Shown here: piece after piece, positions 1-10,700 of the stretch
Numbering within the stretch: position 1 is the first letter of the stretch
How the letters are laid out: each line of letters starts with the position of its first letter
Assembly: GCA_965369325.1 (NCBI GenBank)
Contig: CBDUQI010000007.1
Span: 1-64,000 of the forward strand
DNA: 64,000 nucleotides
From: CBDUQI01 sp965369325
GTDB lineage: Bacteria; Pseudomonadota; Gammaproteobacteria; Steroidobacterales; JBCBZW01
Reading direction: 5' to 3'
Program-made: the position numbers and the translations under genes
Notes under the pieces: model-generated
Told to the model about the DNA's origin: nothing
Databases searched by the model: none
The model's input: only the letters and a program-made list of their open reading frames with translations

Positions 1-1086
1 GGTGTCTATAAACGGTTCAAGCAGCGCGACGTAACCTTGGCTCAGCGGCTCGTTTGTGCGAACGGCGGAATGCGCAATCGCCGCCGACCCGATGCCGGCC
101 TCATTGGAGAACACCGCCCGTTGGAACCCGATAATCATCACCCCTAGCGCCCCGCCACTCATCGCACTGGCATCGAAGGCGCCGGTGAAGATCGCGTGAA
201 CGGCGAACGGCAGCGCCTCGTAGTTCATGGCGATGATGGTGAGCGCACACACCATATAAAACACAGCCATAAAGGGCACCACTTTCGCCGCCACCCGGGC
301 AATGCTCTTGATGCCGCCTACAATCACCAGTGCGACGATCGTGGCGATCACCAGTCCAAACAGCCATCCTTTACCCACAAACCAACTGCCCTGTGGCCCA
401 CCCGTGACGTTAACGAACTGCACGTAGGCCTGGTTGGATTGAAACATATTGCCGATGCCCATGCAGCCGAACACAATGCCAAGCGCATAGAACTTGGCCA
501 TGAAGCCGCCCAGCCGTGGCAACCCTCGCTCTGCCAGCCCGCGCTCCAGGTAGTACATCGGCCCGCCGGATATACTGCCATCGTCGTTGCGCTTTCGATA
601 CATCGTGCCGAGCGCGCATTCCACAAACTTGGTCGACATGCCGAGCAGTCCGGCCAGCACCATCCAGAATGTGGCGCCAGGACCGCCGAGGGAGATGGCG
701 ACGGCAACCCCGCCAATGTTGCCAATCCCAACGGTGCCCGAGACGGCCGTGCTCAGCGCTTGAAAATGCGAGACCTCCCCCGGATGATCGGGAGCAGTAT
801 AGTCGCCGCGCACCAAATGCAACGCATGCTTAAAGCCACGAAAATTGATGAACCCGAAGTAGACCGTGAAAAACACGGCGCCGAGCACCAACCACAGCAC
901 TACCAGCGGTAGATCGGCACCAAGCACTGGGACGGTAAAGAATACGACACTGGAGATTACGGCGGTTACAGGCTGGACGGTCGCGTTAATCAGCTCGTCA
1001 ATACCTGAACCGTTTTGCGCGCACGCTGGCATTGCGGCGCCAATCAGACCAAGCAACATACCCGTCAGTTGATGAATTTTCATCAT
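1..1086 (-). CDS. Sodium:alanine/glycine symporter (AGCS family), C-terminus cut by window edge
   Basis: This inner-membrane secondary transporter should import alanine or glycine with Na+. The frame is open from an ATG at 1086 (a second ATG follows directly at 1083) to the window edge, giving about 362 of the usual 450-500 residues. After a hydrophobic N-terminus, typical AGCS stretches follow: FQALSTAVSGTVGIGNIGG, GGPGATFWM, STKFVECALGTMYR, then GGPMYYLERG. The visible end reads EPFIDT, which is conserved in the family. The first ATG is chosen because an AGGTG sits 5 nt upstream of it. The gene is divergent from the hydrolase at 1474. Family assignment is firm. Substrate is inferred from the family only. 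Confidence 0.93.
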   Translation of the reverse strand, partial: MMKIHQLTGMLLGLIGAAMPACAQNGSGIDELINATVQPVTAVISSVVFFTVPVLGADLPLVVLWLVLGAVFFTVYFGFINFRGFKHALHLVRGDYTAPDHPGEVSHFQALSTAVSGTVGIGNIGGVAVAISLGGPGATFWMVLAGLLGMSTKFVECALGTMYRKRNDDGSISGGPMYYLERGLAERGLPRLGGFMAKFYALGIVFGCMGIGNMFQSNQAYVQFVNVTGGPQGSWFVGKGWLFGLVIATIVALVIVGGIKSIARVAAKVVPFMAVFYMVCALTIIAMNYEALPFAVHAIFTGAFDASAMSGGALGVMIIGFQRAVFSNEAGIGSAAIAHSAVRTNEPLSQGYVALLEPFIDT

Positions 1087-1473
1087 GTTCGCACCTGCGG
1101 CCGCCCGACAGACAATCGGGCGCAACTCGTTGCGCAGTCAGCAAGCAGCGTGCAATCTATTGATAAGGGCATTCACGATCTCCGAGACACATATATCGTA
1201 CGGTTAAAGCTGCACTATAAGGTAATTCCACGGTTCCCGTGAAATACCAAAATTCATTCGCCTCACACTCCAGAGCACAATGGGAGACTTTGTGCGGCAT
1301 GATGCCAACCGCACTGGCAAGCCCAGACCCTTACGTTATGCCGGCCGGCCGGTTCGCGCCCCTGGCGGCCACCGTTCGGGGACCCTCGGAATCGGCGCCG
1401 GCCAAGGGGCATGGCTATCACGTATGATCTACCTATCGGGCACCGCGAGATCATCCGACAAGGAACCCATCAT
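1087..1473. other. Intergenic region between divergent genes
   Basis: These 387 bases separate the symporter and the dehalogenase-like gene and must hold both promoters. Short open frames exist on both strands but none has a convincing start, ribosome site or recognisable product. I see no tRNA, riboswitch-like fold or strong promoter that I would defend. Confidence 0.5.
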
Positions 1474-2355
1474 ATGAGCCTCTCTAGCAAACCATTGGAC
1501 AAGAAGTTCGTTACCGTCAATGGCCGCCGCATGGCCTATGCCGAGGCCGGCACCGGCACTGCGATTGTGCTACTGCATGGCAACCCCACCTCCTCGTATT
1601 TGTGGCGCAACGTCATACCGCACCTAAGCTCACTCGGGCGCTGCATCGCGCCGGACCTGATCGGCATGGGCGATTCGGACAAATTGCCCGACAGCGGCCC
1701 CGATCGCTACACCTTTGTGGAGCATCGCGACTATCTCGACGGTTTGCTGGACGCTCTGGATGTCCGTGAGAATATTACTTTTGTTATCCACGACTGGGGC
1801 TCCGCTCTGGGCTTCCACTACACCCATCGTCGCCCCGCGGCTGTGCGCGGCATCGCCTATATGGAGAGCATCGTAGGCCCCCTCACCTGGGCGGCCTGGC
1901 CGCAAGCCGCGCGCCCCGTGTTTCAGGGCTTTCGATCACCTGCGGGCGAGGAGATGGTGCTCGAGAAGAATGTCTTCGTGGAGAAAGTGTTGCCGGGGTC
2001 GATCCTGCGCAAGCTCACGGCCGATGAGATGGCCGAGTACCGACGTCCGTTCACCGAGACGGGTGAAGCACGCCGGCCAACCCTCACCTGGCCACGGCAA
2101 ATCCCGATAGAAGGCGCTCCTGAGGATGTTCATCAGATCGTCAGCGATTACAGCGAATGGCTGGCACAGTCGAGCCTGCCCAAGCTTTTCATCAACGCTG
2201 AACCAGGCGCCATTCTTACCGGCCCCCAACGAGAGTTCTGCCGCACCTGGCCCAACCAGCAGGAGGTCACGGTAGCCGGCAATCATTTTATCCAGGAAGA
2301 CTCACCCGATGAGATCGGCAGAGCAATCGCCACCTGGATGGGTAGCGCGATGTAG
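1474..2355 (+). CDS. Haloalkane dehalogenase-like alpha/beta hydrolase
   Basis: The predicted 293-residue protein has the length and motifs of subfamily II haloalkane dehalogenases (DhaA/LinB type), which hydrolyse carbon-halogen bonds. [12 protein letters not shown] forms the oxyanion and halide site region. [11 protein letters not shown] places the nucleophilic Asp. MES after strand 6 supplies the acidic residue, and [14 protein letters not shown] supplies the catalytic His. The ATG at 1474 is preferred over an upstream in-frame ATG at 1411 because AAGGA lies about 9 nt before it and the upstream 21 residues look non-coding. The cap is typical, with no signal peptide, so it should be cytoplasmic. 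The natural substrate is unknown, since many marine homologues have no known halogenated substrate. It stands alone, convergent with the gene ending at 2437. Confidence 0.9.
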   Translation: MSLSSKPLDKKFVTVNGRRMAYAEAGTGTAIVLLHGNPTSSYLWRNVIPHLSSLGRCIAPDLIGMGDSDKLPDSGPDRYTFVEHRDYLDGLLDALDVRENITFVIHDWGSALGFHYTHRRPAAVRGIAYMESIVGPLTWAAWPQAARPVFQGFRSPAGEEMVLEKNVFVEKVLPGSILRKLTADEMAEYRRPFTETGEARRPTLTWPRQIPIEGAPEDVHQIVSDYSEWLAQSSLPKLFINAEPGAILTGPQREFCRTWPNQQEVTVAGNHFIQEDSPDEIGRAIATWMGSAM

Positions 2356-2401
2356 CAATCAGCCTTGGCTTGTGCCAGTGGAAGTAATCATTCGGGAAAT
2401 T

Positions 2402-2424
2402 GGCCGCCCCGCTCGAAGGCGGCC
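2402..2424. terminator. GC-rich hairpin between convergent genes
   Basis: GGCCGCC (2402-2408) pairs with GGCGGCC (2418-2424) across a nine-base loop, between the stop codons at 2355 (+) and 2437 (-). Neither strand has a clear T-run after the stem. A bidirectional terminator role is therefore plausible from position but unproven. Confidence 0.4.
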
Positions 2425-2436
2425 GTACTCATAGAT

Positions 2437-4674
2437 TTACATCTCGTTGAGTTCCCGAAACAGGCTGCGCATGCCCCGCCTGAACTTCCCGGTATCGGTG
2501 GAGGAAATCACGTTCGCGTCCACTAGCTCCCTCAAAGCCATTCTGACACAGCGCATAAACGCCGCCTCTTGTAGGGTCAGCCGACGCAATACTTCCCCAT
2601 CAGACTCCGCCGAGCCCGCCTGCAGCGCACGCACTGGATCGCAGGGTATTTCCGGGAAAATGACGGTCTCTCCAGCCCTGGCGTTTAGATATCGATTCTG
2701 CACTCCACCGGGCCATAACACATCCACCACGCCCTTCCGTCCGGTCCCCAGGCCAAAATGAGCGGTAAGGCTATTCTGGGACTGATAGCTGGAACCGCCG
2801 ACTATCGGCTGCATCGCCGTACTGCCCTCTTTGGGTGTGAAACGTACAACGGCCCCGATGCCATCACGATTCACGCTGCCATCAGTGACGAGCCCGATCG
2901 TTCCGACCAAATTCACGGCAATCCAATTATTACCGTTGTTGGCATCACTGATTTCAACGGACAGTTTTCCATTAGGATAGTCAAGAAAAGCCGGTAGGAA
3001 AGTAAACTGCTCCGGCACACCCGTCTCAGCGAACACTGGGCTAATCAAAGCCTCAGGGCCAAATGCGCCGCCAAACAGCTCACCAAATGGATTCGGTAAC
3101 ACCTCCGGTTCATCCGGTACGGGATTGGGAATACTGAAAGCCGCGGCGGAGACCACGTCTACAAACCCGTCATTGTTCAAATCTCCTGCGGCCAAGCCTT
3201 CTTCAACCCCCAACAAGTGACGCCTGCCGTCGTCCTCGGCCAACGCCATCGTATCGCGTGAAAAATTCCCGTCGCCATCATTTGTAAGTACCGCTAATGG
3301 GTTGTCAGCGAATATAAACGGCCCTTGTATTCCGCCTACATACAGGATGTCAGTGTCCGCATCGTTGTCATAGTCAAACGCCACTGTGCCCCAGCCAAAC
3401 GCGCTGGTGATCATGCCGGGAACCGAAGGGGCCGGATCACCGAGATCGACCGAATCAATGAAGGCCCCCTCGTCCGTTCCGAAAAACCAGCGGCTGGCGT
3501 TGGTACCCAATGCGTCCTCAGGAGGCAATCCGAGCACGGCGTCAATGATCACACTAGAATTCGCGTCTCCGAAATTGGACGCAAAATAGTCCATATGACC
3601 ATCACGGTTGAAGTCCGCGAAACTCAATCCCATCCATCCCCCAGTGGTAGACTGAATCGCGTCCACGAACTCCCCGCTACCGTCATTCTTGAACAGGTGA
3701 ATCAAGCCTCGGTCCAAATTGAGCTCACCAGGTGGAAAACTTAGCGGCGCTATCGCGCCCTGATCATCGGCTTCAAAAATGTCGATATTGCCATCCAGAT
3801 CAAAGTCTACCATGGCAACCGCCCAGGTGATGCCAGCAGGAGCATCAGGAATGGGCACTACTTCGCCATCCACCGATATCCTCATTCCCTCCAACACATG
3901 AATACCAGATGTCTGACTTGCGTCAGCGAACTGATTCCCGCCGATGTTGATAAACAACTGATTGTGTTGATTCGAATCTATGGGTTCTAACGCGATGGGC
4001 AACCGATTGTTCATATCGAAGGCGTTACCCACGTAGATATCCAACAATCCATCGTTGTTGACGTCGCCCATGCTTGCCGATATCGACCAGTAAGCACCGC
4101 CGCCGCTGTTGCTGCTCGCAGTGATATCCGTAAACGTACCGTCTCCGAGATTCTCAAATAGGCGATTCTCCTCGCCCGCTCCCAGGACATACAAATCGTG
4201 ATCACCGTCATTGTCGATGTCGCCGAAGACACAGCCTGAGCCATCATGATCCACCGCAGCGACATCTGCAGCCAACGCCTTGTCGAGAAACCCGATGACG
4301 CCGTCCTCGACTAATTGATTGTGATACAGGCTATTCGCCGTACCTGGGCCGTTGGTCACGTAGATATCCAGATCACCGTCGTTGTCATAGTCCAGCAAAC
4401 AAATCCCAGGAGTACCACGTGCCTTCATGGGCATATTGAAAATATCAACCGGAGAAAAAGGCCCGTCAGGGTTACTGCTCAAGAATTCGAAATTGCTGTT
4501 CCTCGCCGAGGGAGTTCTTTCGTACGCATCTACCGCCGCATCCGAAAATGTACTAAACGTCATGCCACCGGAGACTGCATCGGTATCAGTAGAAGACGCG
4601 TAGACATTTTGCAGCGTGCAACTGCCGACAAGCATTGAGACCACGACATTCCTCACCATGGACACTCTCTTCAT
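2437..4674 (-). CDS. Secreted FG-GAP/VCBS repeat protein with C-terminal ASPIC/UnbV domain (CRTAC1-like)
   Basis: The 745-residue protein starts with a signal peptide (residues 1-26; a loose lipobox VGSC is present). It then carries at least seven calcium-binding FG-GAP/VCBS motifs, including DYDNDGDLDIYV, DIDNDGDHDLYV, DVNNDGLLDIYV, DFDLDGNIDIF, DFNRDGHMDYF and DLNNDGFVDVV. Together they should form an extracytoplasmic beta-propeller. Near residue 630 an ASPIC/UnbV segment appears (AHFGLGTGRKGVVDVLWPGG). AAGGAG 9 nt before the ATG supports the start. It is the last gene of the operon with the polyketide synthase, 59 nt downstream of it. Its role is unknown. Position suggests it binds, exports or modifies the polyketide outside the cell, which is inference. 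Confidence 0.88.
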   Translation of the reverse strand: MKRVSMVRNVVVSMLVGSCTLQNVYASSTDTDAVSGGMTFSTFSDAAVDAYERTPSARNSNFEFLSSNPDGPFSPVDIFNMPMKARGTPGICLLDYDNDGDLDIYVTNGPGTANSLYHNQLVEDGVIGFLDKALAADVAAVDHDGSGCVFGDIDNDGDHDLYVLGAGEENRLFENLGDGTFTDITASSNSGGGAYWSISASMGDVNNDGLLDIYVGNAFDMNNRLPIALEPIDSNQHNQLFINIGGNQFADASQTSGIHVLEGMRISVDGEVVPIPDAPAGITWAVAMVDFDLDGNIDIFEADDQGAIAPLSFPPGELNLDRGLIHLFKNDGSGEFVDAIQSTTGGWMGLSFADFNRDGHMDYFASNFGDANSSVIIDAVLGLPPEDALGTNASRWFFGTDEGAFIDSVDLGDPAPSVPGMITSAFGWGTVAFDYDNDADTDILYVGGIQGPFIFADNPLAVLTNDGDGNFSRDTMALAEDDGRRHLLGVEEGLAAGDLNNDGFVDVVSAAAFSIPNPVPDEPEVLPNPFGELFGGAFGPEALISPVFAETGVPEQFTFLPAFLDYPNGKLSVEISDANNGNNWIAVNLVGTIGLVTDGSVNRDGIGAVVRFTPKEGSTAMQPIVGGSSYQSQNSLTAHFGLGTGRKGVVDVLWPGGVQNRYLNARAGETVIFPEIPCDPVRALQAGSAESDGEVLRRLTLQEAAFMRCVRMALRELVDANVISSTDTGKFRRGMRSLFRELNEM

Positions 4675-4733
4675 AACAATATTCTCCTTTATTGACCCGT
4701 TCGCTGCATACAGCGAACCCCTGTCTGAAGACC

Positions 4734-7700
4734 CTACGCGGTTTCTGCTGACTTGCTGCTACTGGTAGAGAACCTCTGATGAATGCACTGACTAAACAGC
4801 TCCACGTCTTGTTGAGACATAAAGTGATTGCCCTCGTGCAGTATCGTTTTGGTATCAAAAGACGTCGTCAGATCGTGCCAACTTGAGACCTGCAACGGAT
4901 ACGTCCACAAATCCCTTTTCCCAGCAACGGCCGTGATCGGACAATCCAGCTTAGGCGCGTCGTCACATGTGTAGTTGGCCATCAACATCAGGTCCGAACG
5001 AACCAGATTTCTTAGCGGCGCTGAACGCCTCTTTCCGTCAAACGAATCAAGCAGTGGACAATCGATGACGTTCAGCAATTCGGCCAGTTTTCCATCGTCC
5101 AGCAGATGTCCGTTCGGCGCCGTGTAAAGCGTCGGACTGACGACCCCCGATACCACCATAAACTCCGGCTCCGAGTATCCGTCGAGTTTAAGCCGCTTTG
5201 CCAATTCGTACTGGATAATCCCGCCAAAACAATGTCCAAAAAAGCCGAACGGCCGGCCAATATAATCCAGTACGGACGGCAGCAGCTCCTCTACGATGTC
5301 CTGTATGTTCTCGGTACACGCCTCATCCTTTCTCAGCCCGTGCCCTGGGTATTGAACGACAGCTACTTGCCAGTGTTCGCCCATCGACAGAGGAAGGTAG
5401 GCCGGGCTCGGAGATGTTTCCCAAGCACCTGGAAAACAAAGCAATGTGTTCTTTCGAGGACTGTAACGGCTCGGCCAATGCAAGAGATTTGGATTAGTGT
5501 GCCCTGCCAGATGCCGCCGACTGTCTCGCCCGTATACAACCTGCGACGTTGCGACAGAGATGGCGCCGACCTCCGCAACTTCGAAGCGGTGCCGATGACT
5601 GGAGCTGGACGTAGACAAACCCAACGTGTGATTGATCTCGTCCAAAATGATGTCCCGGTCTGATTCGATAAAGTAATGATCGCCATCCAACAAATTCAAC
5701 CGAAACTCGCTACTCGTATAGCCACCCCATGCCCGCATTGCGCACGGCGCCGCGAACAGATCATGATTAGCCGCAAAGCCGGTGATGGGTGCTGAGAACA
5801 CAACGTCGTCGGTTTTAGCTTCAGCATAGTGCGCTACAGCTTCGAAGTCCGCCCGTAACATTGGGGTCATCAGATCGAGCACTTCTTTATCTTTATGCAG
5901 TGCCCCGGCGCTAGTGAAACTGATCAGATCCAGCACTTCTAAGAACTTCTGCTCTCCCAGCGCGTACACCATCGGCGAATTGTACAAATGAGGCGCCATG
6001 CAACCGGATACAAAGACGTGATGAGGCTCAATTCCTGCTGTGAGCTTAAGTTGGGCGGCGACCTCGTACATCACGATTGCGCCCATGCAATGGCCAAAGA
6101 AAATGACAGGCTTGTCCAGCATCGGCCCCATTGCACCCGCCACCGCTTTTTTCATCTGCTCGATACGAGTCAATGGCGACTCACCCAATCGCGCCGCGCG
6201 GCCCGGGAGGTGAACCGCGCATACTTCTATCTCGGGCGAAAGCGCCTCATGCCAATCTTGAAATACCACCGGGCCTGCGCCGGCGTAGGGGAAGCAGAAC
6301 ATTCGATACTTAGCGTCCGGTCTCGGATGCGGCGTCACTATCCAGGCACCCTCACGTTGCGGCTCAGTCTGTCCCGCAACGCCTTTACCGGCGGCGCCTT
6401 GTATGTCGAACGTATCGAGCATGACGTCAACAATTTTTGCCACGCTCGTGTCACGCAACAGTGTGGCAACCGGCAGGCTTACACCAAAACGATCCAGTTT
6501 CGCTTTTAACTCCACAGCCATCAGCGAGTCCATTCCAAGGCTGGTAAGTGCTTGCTCAGGCAGCAAACGATTGGCGTCAAATCCGAATAACTTTGATAGT
6601 ATTTCCTGCACTTCCGCGATAGCTACCTCTTTAACTTCATCTTCCGGCAACGAGTCGAATTTCTCGCGCAGCCCCTGCTCCTCGGCACTTTGGCTGGACG
6701 CCTGCCCCTGCGCCTGAGCATCAGCCAGGTCGCCAAAGCGTGTTGTGGCCCCCGCAGGGTTAAACCGCAGCCACTTCTCCCAATCAATTGGCGAGATAGT
6801 GATCTGCGTGTCGCCGTCACACAATGCCATACCCATCAACTCGAGACCGTCGCGGGAATGCAGTGCGCGCAAGCCGTTTTCCTCAAGACTACGTCGATAG
6901 AAGTCTTCATCGGCGGCCATGCCCACATCAGCAATGACGCCCCAATTTACCGACAACGCTGGCTGGCCGTTCGCCTTGCGAAAATGCGCCAAGCTATCCA
7001 TGAACCCGTTAGCTGCGGCGTAGTTACCGGACCCTTGATTTCCTAACGTCGTTGCCACTGAGGAGAACAACACGAAACACTCAAGATCCCAACGTTGCGA
7101 CAATTCGTGGAGATTCAACGATCCACGGATTTTTGTGGCCGCCACTCGTTCAAATTTCTGCATGTCTTGCTTCAACAGTAAGGCATCATCCAAAACGCCC
7201 GCCGCATGAAAAACGCCTCGGACCGGGACATCCGGATTTACCGAATTGATGATTGTTTCGACATCGGCGCGGTCCGAGATATCGGCCTTAATGACGGTGA
7301 CTTGCGCTCCCATCGTCTCCAGATCCTTCACCAGCCGTTGCGCTGCAGGGCTGGTCGCGCCGCTACGCCCCAGCAAAGACAAATGTCGACAGCCTCGCTC
7401 AACCAACCAGCGCGCCAGCGAGGATCCAAACCCACCAAGGCCGCCGGTGATCAGATAGCTTGCGTCGCTTTGGAATACCGGAGCCGTTGGCGCATTCACT
7501 TCAAGCTGATCTGCCTCTGCGAAAGAAACAACAAGTTTTCCCATATGCCCGCCGGACAACATCGACTTAAACGCCGCCTGCGCCTGATTCGCCGGATAGC
7601 AAGTCGACTTAAGTGGCTGCAGGTCACCACTGCTGTACAAATCATGAATGCGCGCTAGCATCGCGCCGCAATACCCAGGCCGTTGTTGGAGCATGCGGTC

Positions 7701-10700
7701 AAGGTCCACCGCAAAAAACGAGAGATTGTAGTGGAACGGCTTCATCCCAATTGGTTTATTACGATTGATATCCATTTTGCCAATCTCAACAAAACGTCCA
7801 TAGTCACGCAGTAAAGACAAACTCAGATCGATTAACGGGCCCGCCAATGAGTTCAAAACAACATCAACACCTTCCTCGTCAGTATCCGCCAGTATGTCCT
7901 GTGCGAAACTTGGCGAGCGCGAATCATAAATATGCTCTACCCCGAGACTTTGAAGAAACGATCGTTTCTCATCGTTGCTCGCGGTCGCGTAAACTTCGGC
8001 ACCGACCCATTGTGCGAGTTGGATCGCTGCTTGGCCGACGCCCCCTGCCGCTGCGTGTATTAGCACGCGGTCACCCTTAGATAAACGAGCCAGGTCAACC
8101 AGACCGTAATAGGCGGTCATGAACACCATTGGCATAGCCGCGGCCTCCTCGTCTCCCAATGAGGAGATGGGCACCACCAGTGAATCAACGGTGACTGTGT
8201 GCGATCGTAGGCTGTGTGGCGCGAGCGCCATCACCCTATTGCCCACAGAAAGATCACGCACTTGGGATCCGTGGGCGAGCACAACGCCTGCGCATTCCAT
8301 CCCCAAGGTATCTCCACTCCAAAGATTCTCCTCCATCAGATCGATGGGAAACAACCCGCTAGCCTTCAACACGTCCTTGAAGTTGAGGGAGGCGTGACTT
8401 ACTTTGATCAACACCTCATTAGGCCCTGGCAATGGCAGCGGCATTGGCACGTAACACAGACTGTCGAGATGGCCGGATTCCCGAAATTCCATAGAGAAGG
8501 CTCGCCCGTCAGCCAATGTTGCAACTGCAGAGCTTTTCCCTTCCCGACGTATCAGACGCCGAACATAGCGTCGTCCATCGCGAAGAGTTACTTCCTCCTC
8601 ATCTGCGCCGGGCGCTATCTCACGGTAGATATCATCCAAGTCGTCTGCGGAGATACGCTCCCCCAGATCGATGATCTTGCTCGCGAGCTCTGGATGCTCG
8701 TTACCCAGCACTCGAACAAGGCCGAACAGTGGGGATTGAGCAAGGTGAATATTCGAAGTGTTGTCACACTCAGATGCCTCACAGGTAAGAATACGCAACG
8801 CGGCCGGCATCTTAGAAAGGCTTGAAAGACTCTGCAATAGATACACAACACTGCCAAACCCGTCACTCTGACGGGACATAACCTGTTCGACATCAAGCGC
8901 GTCACCGCGTGGTGCGTCGAATGCAAAACCGTGCACAACATTGTGAATTTCCACCCCCGCTGCGGCGAGATCCTGCACCAATTGCTGGTAATGCTCCCGG
9001 CAAGACGGATCAACTTGGTAGAGGCTTTCACCCAGTTTTTTATACGTATTAGCCTTTTTTACCTCTACCAGTTTTTGCTCACGGTCCCGAAAAGCGGTGC
9101 TAATCCACTCGCTCTGTTCATTGGTGAGAACCAACCAGACCTGATCTTTGTCGACTTCGCGCGTGGGAATATCTTCCAACTGCCAATCAAAACTGTACAG
9201 CCACTGCGCAGCATGTTTCTGGAGGTTTTCACTTGAGTAGTCAATCGCCTCGCAACGCAACTGTCGAATATCTAGAATTGGAAGGCCGTCGTCGCCATAC
9301 AACATGACGTTCGCGGTGAACGAATGCTCACCCTTTTTGGTGATACGGGCGTGACTCCAACAGTCCATGGACTGCGGTTTGTTCACCAGCCGGCAGCTTT
9401 TGATACTTACCGGCAGATATGCCTGGTCACGCATATCCGCATCTTCCGCGGTCAGCGAAAGAGCGCCGAAGATGCAATGCAAGCTGGCATCCAGCCAAGC
9501 CGGATGGAAGTTGTAGCCGTCGCCATCGCCGTCGGCGCCGTCAGTTTCGAACGGCGTGATGCGCGCCAGGCATTCGTCCACGCCTTGGTGCATTTTGATG
9601 ATGCGTTGAAAGTCTTTCCCGTAGTGAAATCCGATATGCCCGAACAGTTCATACAGGTAGTCGACCGGCAGTTCCCTAGTACAGCGCGCAAGAATCGCCT
9701 CGATATCCGCGCAGGCGCACAGGCGTGTGGCTTGCTTTCGTACATGGCCTTGACAATGTCGGTCCCAACCGCTCTGGCTCTCTGATAACGAGCTAATCGC
9801 GAAGGAATTGTCGGCATCTATGGCGAACTGCAGACTCACTGCATCGGTGGGTGGCACGAACAACGCTTTGCTCAAACGTAGGTTTTCAACAACGCAATGC
9901 TCTTTGTCCCAATCGACATCGACCGCTGCGCAAGCCATTTCGATATAGCCGGCGCCGGGAAACACCACCTCGCCCTGAATTTTGTGATCCCTCAAGTATG
10001 GGTATCGGTCCAGATCAATGGTCTGATTCCATACGGTGTTAGCCAATTGCAGCCTTGCACCCAACAACGGATGTGTCTTCCCTTTGGCGGCCACCAGCGT
10101 TTGCATGGCATAACCCTTACGAACACTGGCCGCATCCTCAGACTCTGCCCAGCACGATATCGGTTGCCATGGGTAGTTGGGCAGATTGAGTAACTTGCCT
10201 TCGGGATAGATACTTTTCCAATCAACATCTGTCCCGTGCTGATAAAGATTGGACAGATTACGCAGCAGATTCTTTCTTTCCTGCTGCTCGCGCCGCAAAC
10301 TATGCGCTTGCGGCGCCGTCTTGCCCACCGCCTCCAGGCACTCTCGAATAGCACCCGACAGAACAGGATGCGGACCCACCTCCAGGATGGGTGGCAACTC
10401 AGTGGCTTCCTCGCGCAGGCACCAATTCATCAACGCCTTGGCGAAATACACGGGCTGTCTGACATTTCTCCACCAATACTCGGCATGCAACTGTGGTCCA
10501 TCAAGCTCACCGCCCGTCACTGTAGAGATGTACGGAATCTGTGAATTCTTAGGCGTCAAGGTGGCCAGGGACGCGAGTAAATCCTCTTGTAGAGGATCCA
10601 TCTTCGAGCTGTGATAGGGCACCTCTACGATGAGAGGACGATTGAATATCTCTTTGTTCTCCAGCTTTCTGGCAATCACGCCTAGCACCTCAGCATCGCC

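Noticed and set aside
196..912. Open frame of 238 codons on the plus strand
   Set aside because: It is antisense to the sodium:alanine symporter, whose frame has clear family motifs.
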